In this document: positions 7,867-15,877 of the stretch, in pieces | Position numbering within the stretch: the first letter of the stretch is position 1 | Layout: each line of letters opens with the position of its first letter | DNA from: an uncultured Chitinophaga sp. | GTDB lineage: Bacteria; Bacteroidota; Bacteroidia; Chitinophagales; Chitinophagaceae | Assembly: GCF_937898475.1 (NCBI RefSeq) | Contig: NZ_CALEJS010000033.1 | Coordinates: forward strand, 62,001-126,000 | Length of the DNA stretch: 64,000 nucleotides | Reading direction: 5' to 3' | Translations under genes and position numbers: made by a program | Notes under the pieces: model-generated | Databases searched by the model: none | Seen by the model: only the letters and a program-made list of their open reading frames with translations | Told to the model about the DNA's origin: nothing

Positions 7867-8171
7867 AACCGCATTGCTGCTGCGGCACCCGGGAAGCTAC
7901 CAGGCCTGCAGCCAGTCTGCCGCCGCCCGCTGAAGTACCGTCGCAAAAACCCTCCCTGCTCAAACGCCTCGGCAATGGCATCCGCTGGATGCTCCCCGGC
8001 GCCATACTGATCCTCATCCCCAAATGCCCCATGTGCCTGGCCGCCTACATTGCCCTGGGAACGGGCATCGGCCTTTCTGTGACTACAGCACAATATCTGC
8101 GAACCGGCCTGATTGCGGGGTGCATCTTATCACTGGCGTATATGCTGGTAAAACAGTTGAAACGAGTTTGA
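7863..8171 (+). CDS. Small Cys-rich membrane protein with CPMC motif
   Basis: The ATG at 7863 overlaps the DUF899 stop in an ATGA, giving 102 residues; an upstream in-frame ATG is less likely. The N-terminus MKPHCCCGTREATRPA is Cys-rich. Two membrane segments follow, roughly residues 43-70 and 77-97. The first contains 'IPKCPMCLAAYIALGTGIGL', a CPMC motif at the membrane face that recalls metal- or thiol-handling membrane proteins such as MerC/MerT, though I do not recognise a named family. Coupling to a CPSC thioredoxin-fold protein suggests a shared thiol-redox or metal role; that is inference. The stop codon TGA lies within heptad repeat B. Confidence 0.75.
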   Translation: MKPHCCCGTREATRPAASLPPPAEVPSQKPSLLKRLGNGIRWMLPGAILILIPKCPMCLAAYIALGTGIGLSVTTAQYLRTGLIAGCILSLAYMLVKQLKRV

Positions 8172-8283
8172 AGTTTGAAGTTTGTTAAATGTTCGAGGTT
8201 AGGGAATTGTGGGTTTGTTAAAGCACACCAGCCCTGAACCTTTAACTTTAAACGAACTTCAAACCTCAAACCTTCAAACTTTT
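8165..8283. repeat. Heptad inverted repeat, copy B (TTTGARG family)
   Basis: The left arm TTTGAAG/TTTGAAG and right arm CTTCAAA/CCTCAAA flank a core with 'AAAGCACACC'. It lies between convergent genes, overlaps the stop codon of the CPMC membrane protein gene and abuts that of the YhcH gene. Confidence 0.85.
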
Positions 8284-8735
8284 CAGACACTGATTTTAAT
8301 GACCACCTTCTTCACCTCTCCCGGCTCATCAATGCGGAGGTTGGGCATGTGCAGATCTGTTGGGAAAAAGATAGCGAAGTAGTTTTGCTCCATTCGGGAG
8401 AAAAAAGCTGGCTTTTCCGGGAAGAGCATATAGTCAGCCGCTTCATCGTAGGCCTGGGAAGGAGATTTGTCCAGCAGCAGATCGTGGCCGATCAACTCTG
8501 CACCGCGAACGATGTACTGTACATCGATGTATTGCTTGTGAGACTCCATCTGTTCACCGGAAGGATCTACCGTTTCATATTCGTTGACAATGGCAAAAAT
8601 GTCTTTGCCTTCGATCTCATACCTGCCTTTCGTCAGCGAAGCAAGATCAGTACGCTTCAGGTATTCAAAGGCCTTAACGAATTTCGGGCCCAGACCGTAG
8701 TACAGGTGAGCGTTCTCCAGGGTGTCCAGTATCAT
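8283..8735 (-). CDS. YhcH/YjgK/YiaL (TabA) family protein
   Basis: The 150-residue protein starts MILDTLENAHLYYGLGPKFV. It shows the DUF386 pattern: 'FEYLKRTDLASLTKGRYEI', 'ESHKQYIDVQYIVRGAELIG', and 'FFSRMEQNYFAIFFPTDLHM' with the conserved 'FFPxDxHxP'. This is a cupin-like fold related to EbgC and the biofilm/toxin-antitoxin-linked TabA; some members act on sugar acids. Length is normal. The gene stands alone and is convergent with the DUF899 pair across a heptad repeat. Confidence 0.9.
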   Translation of the reverse strand: MILDTLENAHLYYGLGPKFVKAFEYLKRTDLASLTKGRYEIEGKDIFAIVNEYETVDPSGEQMESHKQYIDVQYIVRGAELIGHDLLLDKSPSQAYDEAADYMLFPEKPAFFSRMEQNYFAIFFPTDLHMPNLRIDEPGEVKKVVIKISV

Positions 8736-8882
8736 AACAATTATGCATGGTTAGGGCAGAAAGATATAGCATTTAAAAATAAATTAGATTAATATTTCTA
8801 TGAATTTCCCTAAACTATCCTGGATCATTTTTTGTACTATTAGGTAGTTGCTATACACCGATGCTCAAAATTGCCAACTAAC

Positions 8883-9272
8883 ATGCCCAGAATCTTGCTT
8901 ATTGAAGATGACCCGATAGAGCGTTATGTGCTTACCACCTATCTCAGGCGCTACTGTACGGCAGAAGTTATCACTGCTACCGGTGAAGACTGTATTAGAT
9001 ACATATCCACCATGCCATCGGTGGACATGGCGATCATGGACTGGTGTATTGTTCCCGGGCACAACGGGGCGCCAGTGATCCAGAGTATCCGGAATGCCGA
9101 TCCACACGCAAAGATCGTGGTGTATACCTCCTCTCTTGAAAAAAGCGACGAGATCACGGCCCTCCATGCAGGGGCAGACAAATTCCTTAAAAAGACAGGG
9201 AATATGGAAGAATTGCGATCTTACATCAGCAGGTTGCAGCTTTCAAATTCACAGGTACAGATCCCTGAATGA
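8883..9272 (+). CDS. Stand-alone response regulator receiver domain
   Basis: The ATG at 8883 gives 129 residues: MPRILLIEDDPIERYVLTTY, with acidic pair D9/D10, phospho-acceptor D53 in 'MAIMDWCIVPGHNG', switch Thr in 'VVYTSSLEK' and the Lys in 'KFLKKTG'. There is no output domain, so it would act by protein contact, as CheY or Spo0F do. No histidine kinase is adjacent. A TTG four codons upstream is in frame but less likely as the start. Confidence 0.85.
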   Translation: MPRILLIEDDPIERYVLTTYLRRYCTAEVITATGEDCIRYISTMPSVDMAIMDWCIVPGHNGAPVIQSIRNADPHAKIVVYTSSLEKSDEITALHAGADKFLKKTGNMEELRSYISRLQLSNSQVQIPE

Positions 9273-9348
9273 ACATTGCAAATTGGTCTCACTCCGAACC
9301 TTGCATGTAGGATTTTGGGATTGGGATTGGCGGGGTTCAAAGTATGAG

Positions 9349-9420
9349 CGTTTGAAAGTTTGAAGGTATTCTGATATGGTAGTACACCTTCAAACTTTCA
9401 AACGTTCAAACTATTAAACT
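9349..9420. repeat. Heptad inverted repeat, copy C (TTTGAAR family)
   Basis: GTTTGAAAGTTTGAAGG and its reverse complement flank a core with 'TAGTACACC'. It lies between the convergent receiver-domain and TonB-receptor genes and ends 2 bp from the receptor's stop. Confidence 0.85.
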
Positions 9421-9422
9421 AT

Positions 9423-11837
9423 TTAAAACTTATACGCAATACTCGTCAAAAAATTAGACAACTTCTGCGGACGGGCATAAAAACCATCACTTACCCAATA
9501 CTTCTCGTTGCCAATATTATTGGCCTTTACACTAATGCGGAACTTAGGAGTATTGTAGAATACAGTAGCATCTATCACCGTATATGCAGGCAGTATAAAT
9601 GCATTGGTATTATCGTAAAATGCGTCAGACACATACATTACGCCGCCACCTGCACCCAGGCCTTTTACAGCACCGTTCAGGATCGTGTAGCTGAGCCAGA
9701 TATTGCCCACATGCTTAGGTGCGCCCGGCGCTCTTTTGCCAACGATCTTTAAATCCGCCTTTGTATATTCATTATCGTTATAGCCGTAACCGCTTACAAA
9801 GTTAAAACCTGGGAAGGGGTTGCCTACCACTTCCACTTCTATGCCCTTGCTTTGCTGGGTGCCGTCCTGTACAGTAAAAACTTTGCCATCCCTCACTTCG
9901 GGGCGGGTACTGTTCTTTACGTCAATATTATAATAGCTGACAGTGGCATTCAGTTTATGCTGCAGCAGATCCAGCTTAAGGCCTCCCTCCCACTGGTTGG
10001 CCTGCTGGGGCTTGAATTCAGACACCGTACCATCAGGTTGCGTTACGTTGGCCACATTCTTGAATCCGTTCATATAGTTACCGAACAAAGATACTTTGCT
10101 GGGCACCGGCTGATAGACGATACCAAACTTGGGCGACAACGCCGTCTGGTTATAATTACCTGTGGTTAGCTGTGTAAGATTGTTCTTCGTGCCTTTGTTT
10201 ACAAAGTAGTCTACACGGAGACTCGCCATTACCAGCAGGTGCTCGGTCAGGTTCAATACATCAGAAAAGTAAGCTGCATAGGAATACTGGCGGCTCAGGG
10301 TTTCAGGTGCGCTCTTCAGCGACAAACTATCGTCCAGCTGCTGTATACGGATGTCCTTTTGTGTGCGCAGGATATTCACGGTATCCAGGTTCACAAAAGC
10401 ATATTTCAGGTTACGGTACTGGTCCATAAAATCTACCCCTACTACCAGCCTGTTTCGCATACTGCCGATGAGGAAGTCACCGGTGAAGTTTTGCTGTACA
10501 TGCTTGCGGCCCATTTTATCGGGTGCATAGGTACCGATGTTGCGCGCAACAGTAGTATCGGTGGTCCAGGTAAGATTGAAGTAATAGAGGTCATTATATC
10601 CGCCGGTAGCCCATGCGTAGTTGGTGGTGAAGGTCCATTTATCGGACAGCTTGTATGTTGCCTGGGCAAAGATGTTGCTGGACATCTGCCTGCCTGAGAA
10701 AGAATTATCGATCAGCGAGCGTTTGTAGTCCAGCTTCAGCTGATCCCAGGAGCTGGCCTTCACACCGGGGCCAATGATCCAGGCTGAACTGGAAGTACCG
10801 CTGTAATTCTGGAAATCAGCGTCCAGGCGAAGGGTAAGGCGGTCGTTCACTTTATAGGCAAAGGATGGTGCGATAACAACGGTGGTGCCATGGCCCTGGT
10901 CCTGGAAGGTGTTCTCTTTCTGGTAAGCGGTATTGATCCGGAACAGCAGGGACTTATCCTCATTCACGGGCATATTAAAATCGGCTGCAATACGGCTGAG
11001 GTCATAACTGCCCTGGGTATACGATATTTCACCGCCCAGGTAGTCATACGGCTTTTTGGTAATGTAGTTCACCAGTCCGCCAAAGGAAACCATGGTACCG
11101 CCAAATAAAGCCGAAGAAGGGCCTTTAATGGCTTCCACGCGATCTACCGTAGCCAGGTCTATCGTGGTACGGGTAAAAGTGGCCATACCATTACGCAGGT
11201 TATCCGTGGTGTTAAAACCACGGGAAAAGAAAGCAGGGATACCAGCCGCCGTTTTAGAGGGAGCGGCGCCGGGCACATTACGGAAAGATTCTTCCAGTGT
11301 AACGGCCATCTGTTCCCTGATCAGTTCTTTATCCACCACGCTGTATACCTGCGGGTTTTCCAGGTTCTTTAAGGGCAGGCGGGCCACGTTATCGCTTTGT
11401 TTGCGGGAGGTGATGGTATATTTATCTCCCACGATCAGTATTTCATTCAAGGCCTGCATGCTGGCAGCCAGGCTGAAATCTGCCGTAGCGGTTTCACCGG
11501 CCTGCAGGGAAACGGTGCGTTCCTGGGGCTCCTGGCCCGTAAAGGTAACGCTGAGTATATAGGTACCTGCTTCCAGTCCGCTGAAGACAAAGTTGCCATT
11601 CTTATCCACGCGCACCGCTGTTTTACCTTTAATGCGCACGGTGGCATGCTCTGCGGGCTGACCATCGCTGGTAGTTACTTTTCCTTTTATAGTGCCATCT
11701 TGCTGCTGGTAATGAATAAGACCGGATAAAGGGCTGGTGGCAGCTGCAGAATTGGGAGCGCTGCATAGTGCGGTGAAGAGCGCTGCCGTAAGGCCGGTGT
11801 AAAGGGCTTTGACAGGACTTGGTAAACTTGTACTCAT
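9423..11837 (-). CDS. TonB-dependent siderophore receptor
   Basis: The protein is 804 residues. The N-terminus is signal-like (MSTSLPSPVKALYTGLTAAL). Residues of about 48-130 are a carboxypeptidase-regulatory-like Ig domain ('GTIKGKVTTSDGQPAEHATV'). The plug follows with 'SVVDKELIREQMAVTLEES', 'FFSRGFN' and 'DRVEAIKGPSSALFG'. The rest is a 22-strand-type barrel ending in 'SIAYKF' with a terminal Phe, as outer-membrane barrels do. The plug matches the ferric-siderophore class (FhuA/FpvA-like) rather than SusC. It is about 10.6 kb upstream of the hydroxamate siderophore operon on the opposite strand, so it is a candidate uptake receptor for that product. No Fur box was found by eye. Confidence 0.9.
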   Translation of the reverse strand: MSTSLPSPVKALYTGLTAALFTALCSAPNSAAATSPLSGLIHYQQQDGTIKGKVTTSDGQPAEHATVRIKGKTAVRVDKNGNFVFSGLEAGTYILSVTFTGQEPQERTVSLQAGETATADFSLAASMQALNEILIVGDKYTITSRKQSDNVARLPLKNLENPQVYSVVDKELIREQMAVTLEESFRNVPGAAPSKTAAGIPAFFSRGFNTTDNLRNGMATFTRTTIDLATVDRVEAIKGPSSALFGGTMVSFGGLVNYITKKPYDYLGGEISYTQGSYDLSRIAADFNMPVNEDKSLLFRINTAYQKENTFQDQGHGTTVVIAPSFAYKVNDRLTLRLDADFQNYSGTSSSAWIIGPGVKASSWDQLKLDYKRSLIDNSFSGRQMSSNIFAQATYKLSDKWTFTTNYAWATGGYNDLYYFNLTWTTDTTVARNIGTYAPDKMGRKHVQQNFTGDFLIGSMRNRLVVGVDFMDQYRNLKYAFVNLDTVNILRTQKDIRIQQLDDSLSLKSAPETLSRQYSYAAYFSDVLNLTEHLLVMASLRVDYFVNKGTKNNLTQLTTGNYNQTALSPKFGIVYQPVPSKVSLFGNYMNGFKNVANVTQPDGTVSEFKPQQANQWEGGLKLDLLQHKLNATVSYYNIDVKNSTRPEVRDGKVFTVQDGTQQSKGIEVEVVGNPFPGFNFVSGYGYNDNEYTKADLKIVGKRAPGAPKHVGNIWLSYTILNGAVKGLGAGGGVMYVSDAFYDNTNAFILPAYTVIDATVFYNTPKFRISVKANNIGNEKYWVSDGFYARPQKLSNFLTSIAYKF

Positions 11838-11950
11838 TGCGGTTAGTAGTTATGCATTTTTTCGAACTGGCGCGAAGTAAATGTAAACCCGCCGCTTCCA
11901 TTTACGAGAAACGGAATAGTTTTTACCATATTGGGAAAAACCGTAATGAA

Positions 11951-12039
11951 AGGTTAAAAGTTTGAGCGCCTGAAAGTTTGAAGGTGCACTACCATATATC
12001 AGGGGACCTTCAAACTTTCAAACCCTCAAACCTTCAAGC
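11951..12039. repeat. Heptad inverted repeat, copy D (TTTGAAR family)
   Basis: Left-arm units 'AAAGTTTGA' and 'GAAAGTTTGAAGG' face the right arm 'CCTTCAAACTTTCAAACC'. The core has 'GGTGCACTACC'. It overlaps the stop codon of the GT87-like gene (stop at 12034-12036). Confidence 0.8.
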
Positions 12040-13227
12040 CGTTCTTATCCGTAAAAACTGTTTCGTATATACCTGCCAGATAAGCACCAGCCACAACACG
12101 GCACAGGGCACGGCTTTTAAAGCATAAGGCACAACAAAGTTCTTTTTAAACCAGGGTGTTACCAGGTCCGAATGTGAAAATGAGGTGCCGATCAGTAAAA
12201 AGATAAAGAAGGCGTTCACCCATTTGGTGGGGTATTGCAGCACGTACCAGATACAGGCGGCAGGGAACGCGATGATATACGTAGGCGATTCCGAGCTGGT
12301 ACTGAAGATAACGGTGAAGATCAGCGTAGTACAGAGCAGGTACAGCTGGTAATTACGGTTCTCACGGTACTTAAGAAAGAGGTACTGCCCTGCGAACAGT
12401 AAAATGGCTGGTCCGAGTACCCAGAGATTGCTCAGTTTTTTGAGGTGAAATACCCGCTGGATCACGCCCTGCACACAAATGTTCTGTAACAGTACGCCTT
12501 TGTCAAACTGGTAGTTCTTGTTGTTCTTGAAAACCAGGGCCTCTCCCCATTCCTTATAGGCGTTTACGATATAAGCAGGAGTAGAAATGATCATGGGCAG
12601 GGCAAACAATACCAGTCCCCATACCAGCAGGCTGCCGATCAGCTTCCAGCGGTTGTTGGAGAAAAAGAAAAACGCCAGGCCTACCACGCCATATAATTTA
12701 GTCAGCGTACCTATGACGATAAAAAATGCTGCCCAGAACTCCCTGCCCTGCCGTATCAGCACATAACTCATGATAATGCAGGCAATGATGGAAGGGTTCA
12801 GCTGCCAGTAGCTGCTGGCGGCCATCAGCTCATGACTAGCAAATATCAGCACCAGGTTCTGCTGTATCCGGTTCAGCGGCAGCTGCCGGATGGCAAAATA
12901 CAGGAAAGCGGCATTGCACAACATCCATATAAAAGCTCCCACCACATCGGGTAGCCAGGTAAAGGGGGCGATGATCATACTGAACACCGGCCCGTACATG
13001 TTTACGTCAAAATATTCCGGGTAGGCAATATACAGTGGTTGCAGGGCACGGGTATGCAGGTATACGTGCTTGAAAATGATGTAGTTGTTAATGTAGGGAC
13101 CAGCCAGCTCCTTAAAAGCTACCAATATAGACAGCCCAAACCATAATGCGGGCGCCAGCCACTCTTTTTCGCCCAGCCAGGCGAGTGTAAAACGTTTTTT
13201 CGACGCAAGGCCGATGTTCTGCTCCAT
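12034..13227 (-). CDS. GT87-like polytopic membrane glycosyltransferase (DUF2029 type)
   Basis: The protein is 397 residues with about ten hydrophobic segments. After an amphipathic N-terminus, an extracytoplasmic loop holds 'NNYIIFKHVYLHTRALQPLY' and 'YFDVNMYGPVFSMIIAPF', typical of the DUF2029/GT87 family (polyprenyl-phosphate-mannose-dependent mannosyltransferases in actinobacteria), where an early Asp or Asn-containing loop is catalytic. 'SYWQLNPSIIACIIMSYVLI' and 'FIVIGTLTKLYGVVGLAFF' match the family core. The donor and acceptor in Bacteroidota are not known. The gene is monocistronic and its stop lies inside a heptad repeat. Confidence 0.75.
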   Translation of the reverse strand: MEQNIGLASKKRFTLAWLGEKEWLAPALWFGLSILVAFKELAGPYINNYIIFKHVYLHTRALQPLYIAYPEYFDVNMYGPVFSMIIAPFTWLPDVVGAFIWMLCNAAFLYFAIRQLPLNRIQQNLVLIFASHELMAASSYWQLNPSIIACIIMSYVLIRQGREFWAAFFIVIGTLTKLYGVVGLAFFFFSNNRWKLIGSLLVWGLVLFALPMIISTPAYIVNAYKEWGEALVFKNNKNYQFDKGVLLQNICVQGVIQRVFHLKKLSNLWVLGPAILLFAGQYLFLKYRENRNYQLYLLCTTLIFTVIFSTSSESPTYIIAFPAACIWYVLQYPTKWVNAFFIFLLIGTSFSHSDLVTPWFKKNFVVPYALKAVPCAVLWLVLIWQVYTKQFLRIRTA

Positions 13228-13336
13228 AGATCGATTAGAATGAGGGCGGAAAATTATATTAAATAAATTAAAAATAAAAAGTCCCTCGCCGTTAACAATT
13301 TACACTTAAACCAGGCAAAATACCCCGCATATTAAA

Positions 13337-13367
13337 GCTAACAGCCAACAGCTAACCGCCAACAGCT
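13337..13367. repeat. Heptad tandem repeat of the GCTAACA/GCCAACA family
   Basis: Units GCTAACA, GCCAACA, GCTAACC, GCCAACA and GCT follow each other with a 7-bp period. Related copies lie at 38205-38299 and, as a short fragment, at about 15068-15090. Confidence 0.7.
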
Positions 13368-13432
13368 CTTTTTGGCCTGTCCTGCCCCGCAGATTGTCAT
13401 TAATGCACCCTGCCCGGGCCATCCGGTCATCG

Positions 13433-13440
13433 TAAGTTTG
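13433..13440 (+). promoter_or_regulatory. Candidate -7 element of the DinB gene
   Basis: TAAGTTTG matches the Bacteroidota -7 consensus TAnnTTTG exactly and lies 39 bp before the ATG. No clear -33 element was seen, so this is weak. Confidence 0.35.
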
Positions 13441-13479
13441 TATAGGATACCTGATTACTACAACTAAACACACCTTATC

Positions 13480-13995
13480 ATGCAAACTACCGCCATTCTG
13501 AAGTCTTTTGATGATAGTTTCAATATCCTGCTGCAGCTGATAGCCGCATTCCCGCAGGATCGTCTAAACACCGTGCCCTTTGAAGGCAGCTGGACCGGCG
13601 CACAGGTAGCCCGGCATTTACAGAAAAGCTCCCCGGCCGGATTGTTGTACGGGCATACCGGGCCTACAGAACGCCAGCCGGATATGCTGGTAGCGCCCCT
13701 GCGCCAAACCTTCCTTGATTTCACGGTCAAATTCAAAGCGCCGGAAGTGCTGGAACCTGAAAATGTGGAATATGTCAAAGAAAATCTGCTCAGCGAACTG
13801 GAAATCACCGCTGCCGCCATCCGCAAAGGTATTCAGACCCTGGACCTCAGCGTTACCTGCCTGGATTGGGAAATGCCACAAACCGGCTACCTTACCCGGC
13901 TGGAGTGGGTCAGCTTTTATACCGTCCATACCCAAAGGCATACACGACAACTGCAAAATATCTTTGAAACCGTCATCCGTAAAACCTACGCTTAA
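13480..13995 (+). CDS. DinB family protein
   Basis: The 171-residue protein has the four-helix DinB pattern. The metal-binding histidines appear in 'WTGAQVARHLQKSS' near residue 45 and in 'FYTVHTQRHTRQLQNI' near residue 150, the usual H...HxxxH triad of DinB/YfiT-like proteins. Length is typical. Members include metal-dependent thiol transferases (for example with bacillithiol) and others of unknown role; the substrate here is not predictable. An imperfectly terminator-like 11-bp hairpin follows directly. Confidence 0.8.
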   Translation: MQTTAILKSFDDSFNILLQLIAAFPQDRLNTVPFEGSWTGAQVARHLQKSSPAGLLYGHTGPTERQPDMLVAPLRQTFLDFTVKFKAPEVLEPENVEYVKENLLSELEITAAAIRKGIQTLDLSVTCLDWEMPQTGYLTRLEWVSFYTVHTQRHTRQLQNIFETVIRKTYA

Positions 13996-13998
13996 ATA

Positions 13999-14025
13999 CT
14001 TTACGCCCCTGTACGGGGCGTAAAG
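13999..14025. terminator. Strong 11-bp hairpin after the DinB gene
   Basis: CTTTACGCCCC (13999-14009), loop TGTAC, GGGGCGTAAAG (14015-14025). The stem is perfect, but no T tract follows on either strand, so it may act as an RNA-stabilising 3' hairpin rather than a classical terminator. The remaining 14026-14258 holds no convincing gene. Confidence 0.55.
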
Positions 14026-14258
14026 CTTTCTCCACAATCTGTACAGCCTGGCGGCCTAAATTTCCCGATGTTGCCCCTGCCCTGGCTGCCCTTCCTCAAA
14101 ATCACGGGGTTATTATGCAATTTCTGCCGAATGGAATGCGGTTTGATCATATCTTGTGCTATAAAGCAGCCTGCTTTTAACAAAGCACTGCCTCAAATTG
14201 TAATAGTACAGGAGGGGATTGAGCGTATACGTACCGGTAAAATTTGTTAATTTACTCT

Positions 14259-15032
14259 ATGGATAAGCCAGTAATAACGAAAGGAATAGACCATTTCTTC
14301 ATTGATGTGTACAATATCTTCCGGTTCATCAGCCGCTTTTTCAGGCAGTTGTTCCATCCGCCGTTCGAGTTCCGGGAGTTTATGCGTCAATGTTATTTTG
14401 TAGGCAACAAATCCCTTTCGCTGATCACGCTTACAGGGTTCATTACCGGGCTGGTATTCACCAAGCAATCCCGCCCCTCGCTGGCCGAATTCGGGGCCAC
14501 CTCCTGGCTGCCTTCCCTGATCTCCATCGCCATCATCAGGGCCCTGGCGCCGCTGGTTACTTCCCTTATCTGCGCAGGCAAAGTAGGCTCCGGCATCGGG
14601 GCAGAACTGGCCTCCATGCGGGTAACAGAACAGATAGACGCCATGGAGGTATCGGCCATCAATCCTTTTAAATACCTGGTGGTAACCCGTATCATGGCCA
14701 CCACGGTATGCGTACCCCTGCTCATGGCCTACACAGGACTGGTGGGCATGGCGGGCGCCTATTTGGACATTCACTTAAATGAGCAGACCTCGCTGGCTAC
14801 CTTTACACAGAACGCCGTTACCAATATTTCTTTCCTGGACCTGGCCTCTTCCCTGCTCAAAGCTACCATGTACGGCTTCACCATCGGGGTGGTCAGCTGC
14901 TACCAGGGATACAATGCCACCCAGGGCACCCAGGGCGTGGGCAAGGCCGCGAATGTATCTGTTGTAATATCCATGTTCCTCATCTTTATAGAAGAAGTGG
15001 TGATTGTACAACTCATCAACGCTATAAGATGA
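14259..15032 (+). CDS. mlaE: MlaE/YrbE-type ABC lipid-transport permease
   Basis: The ATG at 14259 gives 257 residues; an in-frame TTG 15 bp upstream is less likely. Diagnostic MlaE segments are 'ITLTGFITGLVFTKQ', 'ALAPLVTSLICAGKVGSGIG', 'AELASMRVTEQIDAMEVSAI' and 'PFKYLVVTRIMATTVCVPLL', with five to six membrane helices. It forms the inner-membrane channel of an Mla-type phospholipid transporter moving lipids between inner and outer membranes. The ATPase (69 bp downstream) and MCE protein genes follow, in the usual order; MlaB and MlaC are absent here, as is common in Bacteroidota. Confidence 0.93.
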   Translation: MDKPVITKGIDHFFIDVYNIFRFISRFFRQLFHPPFEFREFMRQCYFVGNKSLSLITLTGFITGLVFTKQSRPSLAEFGATSWLPSLISIAIIRALAPLVTSLICAGKVGSGIGAELASMRVTEQIDAMEVSAINPFKYLVVTRIMATTVCVPLLMAYTGLVGMAGAYLDIHLNEQTSLATFTQNAVTNISFLDLASSLLKATMYGFTIGVVSCYQGYNATQGTQGVGKAANVSVVISMFLIFIEEVVIVQLINAIR

Positions 15033-15101
15033 TGAATTCCAAAAACCATCAATCAGATTCCAAACGCCAACAGCTAAACGCTGACAGCAAAAAGATACAA
15101 A

Positions 15102-15875
15102 ATGAAAGGATTTACGCCGGATATTGACTGGAATGAAACCGTAATTTCGATAAAGGATCTGTATAAATCCTTCGGGGATAACCATGTGCTCCGTGGTGTG
15201 AACCTCGACGTGCACAAAGGCGAAAATGTAGTGGTGCTGGGCCGCTCCGGTACCGGTAAATCTGTACTGATCAAGATCATTATACGGCTGCTGGAACAGG
15301 ATGCAGGGCAGGTGAACGTAATGGGACAGGAAGTAGAACACCTGGATACGGAAGGCCTGCGGGAGCTGCGCCTGAAAGTAGGCTTCTGTTTCCAGCATGG
15401 GGCCCTGTACGATAGTATGACCATCGCCGAGAACCTGAACTTTCCCCTGGAACGGAATGAGCCCGGCATGACGGCCAAAGAACGGAACCGCCGTATAGAC
15501 CTGGTACTGGAAGCCGTTGGCCTGAGCCATACCCGCGACCAGATGCCTTCGGAGCTTTCCGGCGGGCAGCGCAAACGTATCGGTATTGCCCGTACACTGA
15601 TCCTGCGGCCGGATATTATGCTGTATGACGAACCGACCGCCGGCCTGGACCCCATCACCTGCACAGAGATCAATAACCTGATCAACGAAGTGCAGCGCCG
15701 TTTTAAAACCAGCTCTATCATCATCACCCATGATCTTACCTGTGCCAAAGCCACAGGCGATAATATTGCAGTAATGAAAGAAGGAAAGTTCATTGTCAAG
15801 GGAACCTTTGACGAGGTATTCCGTGAAAACGATGAACTGATCAGGGAATTCTATGAATATAACTTTACTGAATAG
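15102..15875 (+). CDS. mlaF: MlaF-type ABC transporter ATPase
   Basis: The protein is 257 residues. It has Walker A 'GRSGTGKSVLIKII' near residue 47, Q-loop 'GFCFQHGALYDSMTIAENL', ABC signature 'ELSGGQRKRIGIARTL', Walker B 'IMLYDEPTAGLDP' and the H-loop 'IIITHDLT'. The 'LYDSMTxxENLxFPL' segment is characteristic of MlaF rather than other ATPases. It powers the MlaE channel. A short fragment of the AACAGCT heptad repeat lies in the 69-bp gap before it. Its stop is followed 2 bp later by the MCE gene. Confidence 0.94.
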   Translation: MKGFTPDIDWNETVISIKDLYKSFGDNHVLRGVNLDVHKGENVVVLGRSGTGKSVLIKIIIRLLEQDAGQVNVMGQEVEHLDTEGLRELRLKVGFCFQHGALYDSMTIAENLNFPLERNEPGMTAKERNRRIDLVLEAVGLSHTRDQMPSELSGGQRKRIGIARTLILRPDIMLYDEPTAGLDPITCTEINNLINEVQRRFKTSSIIITHDLTCAKATGDNIAVMKEGKFIVKGTFDEVFRENDELIREFYEYNFTE

Positions 15876-15877
15876 CT

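Noticed and set aside
14068..14250. 60-codon frame before mlaE
   Set aside because: No domain, no operon spacing and poor composition; treated as non-coding.
14775..15731. 318-codon minus-strand frame opposite the mlaE-mlaF genes
   Set aside because: It is antisense to two clear Mla genes, spans their boundary and has no recognisable domain.
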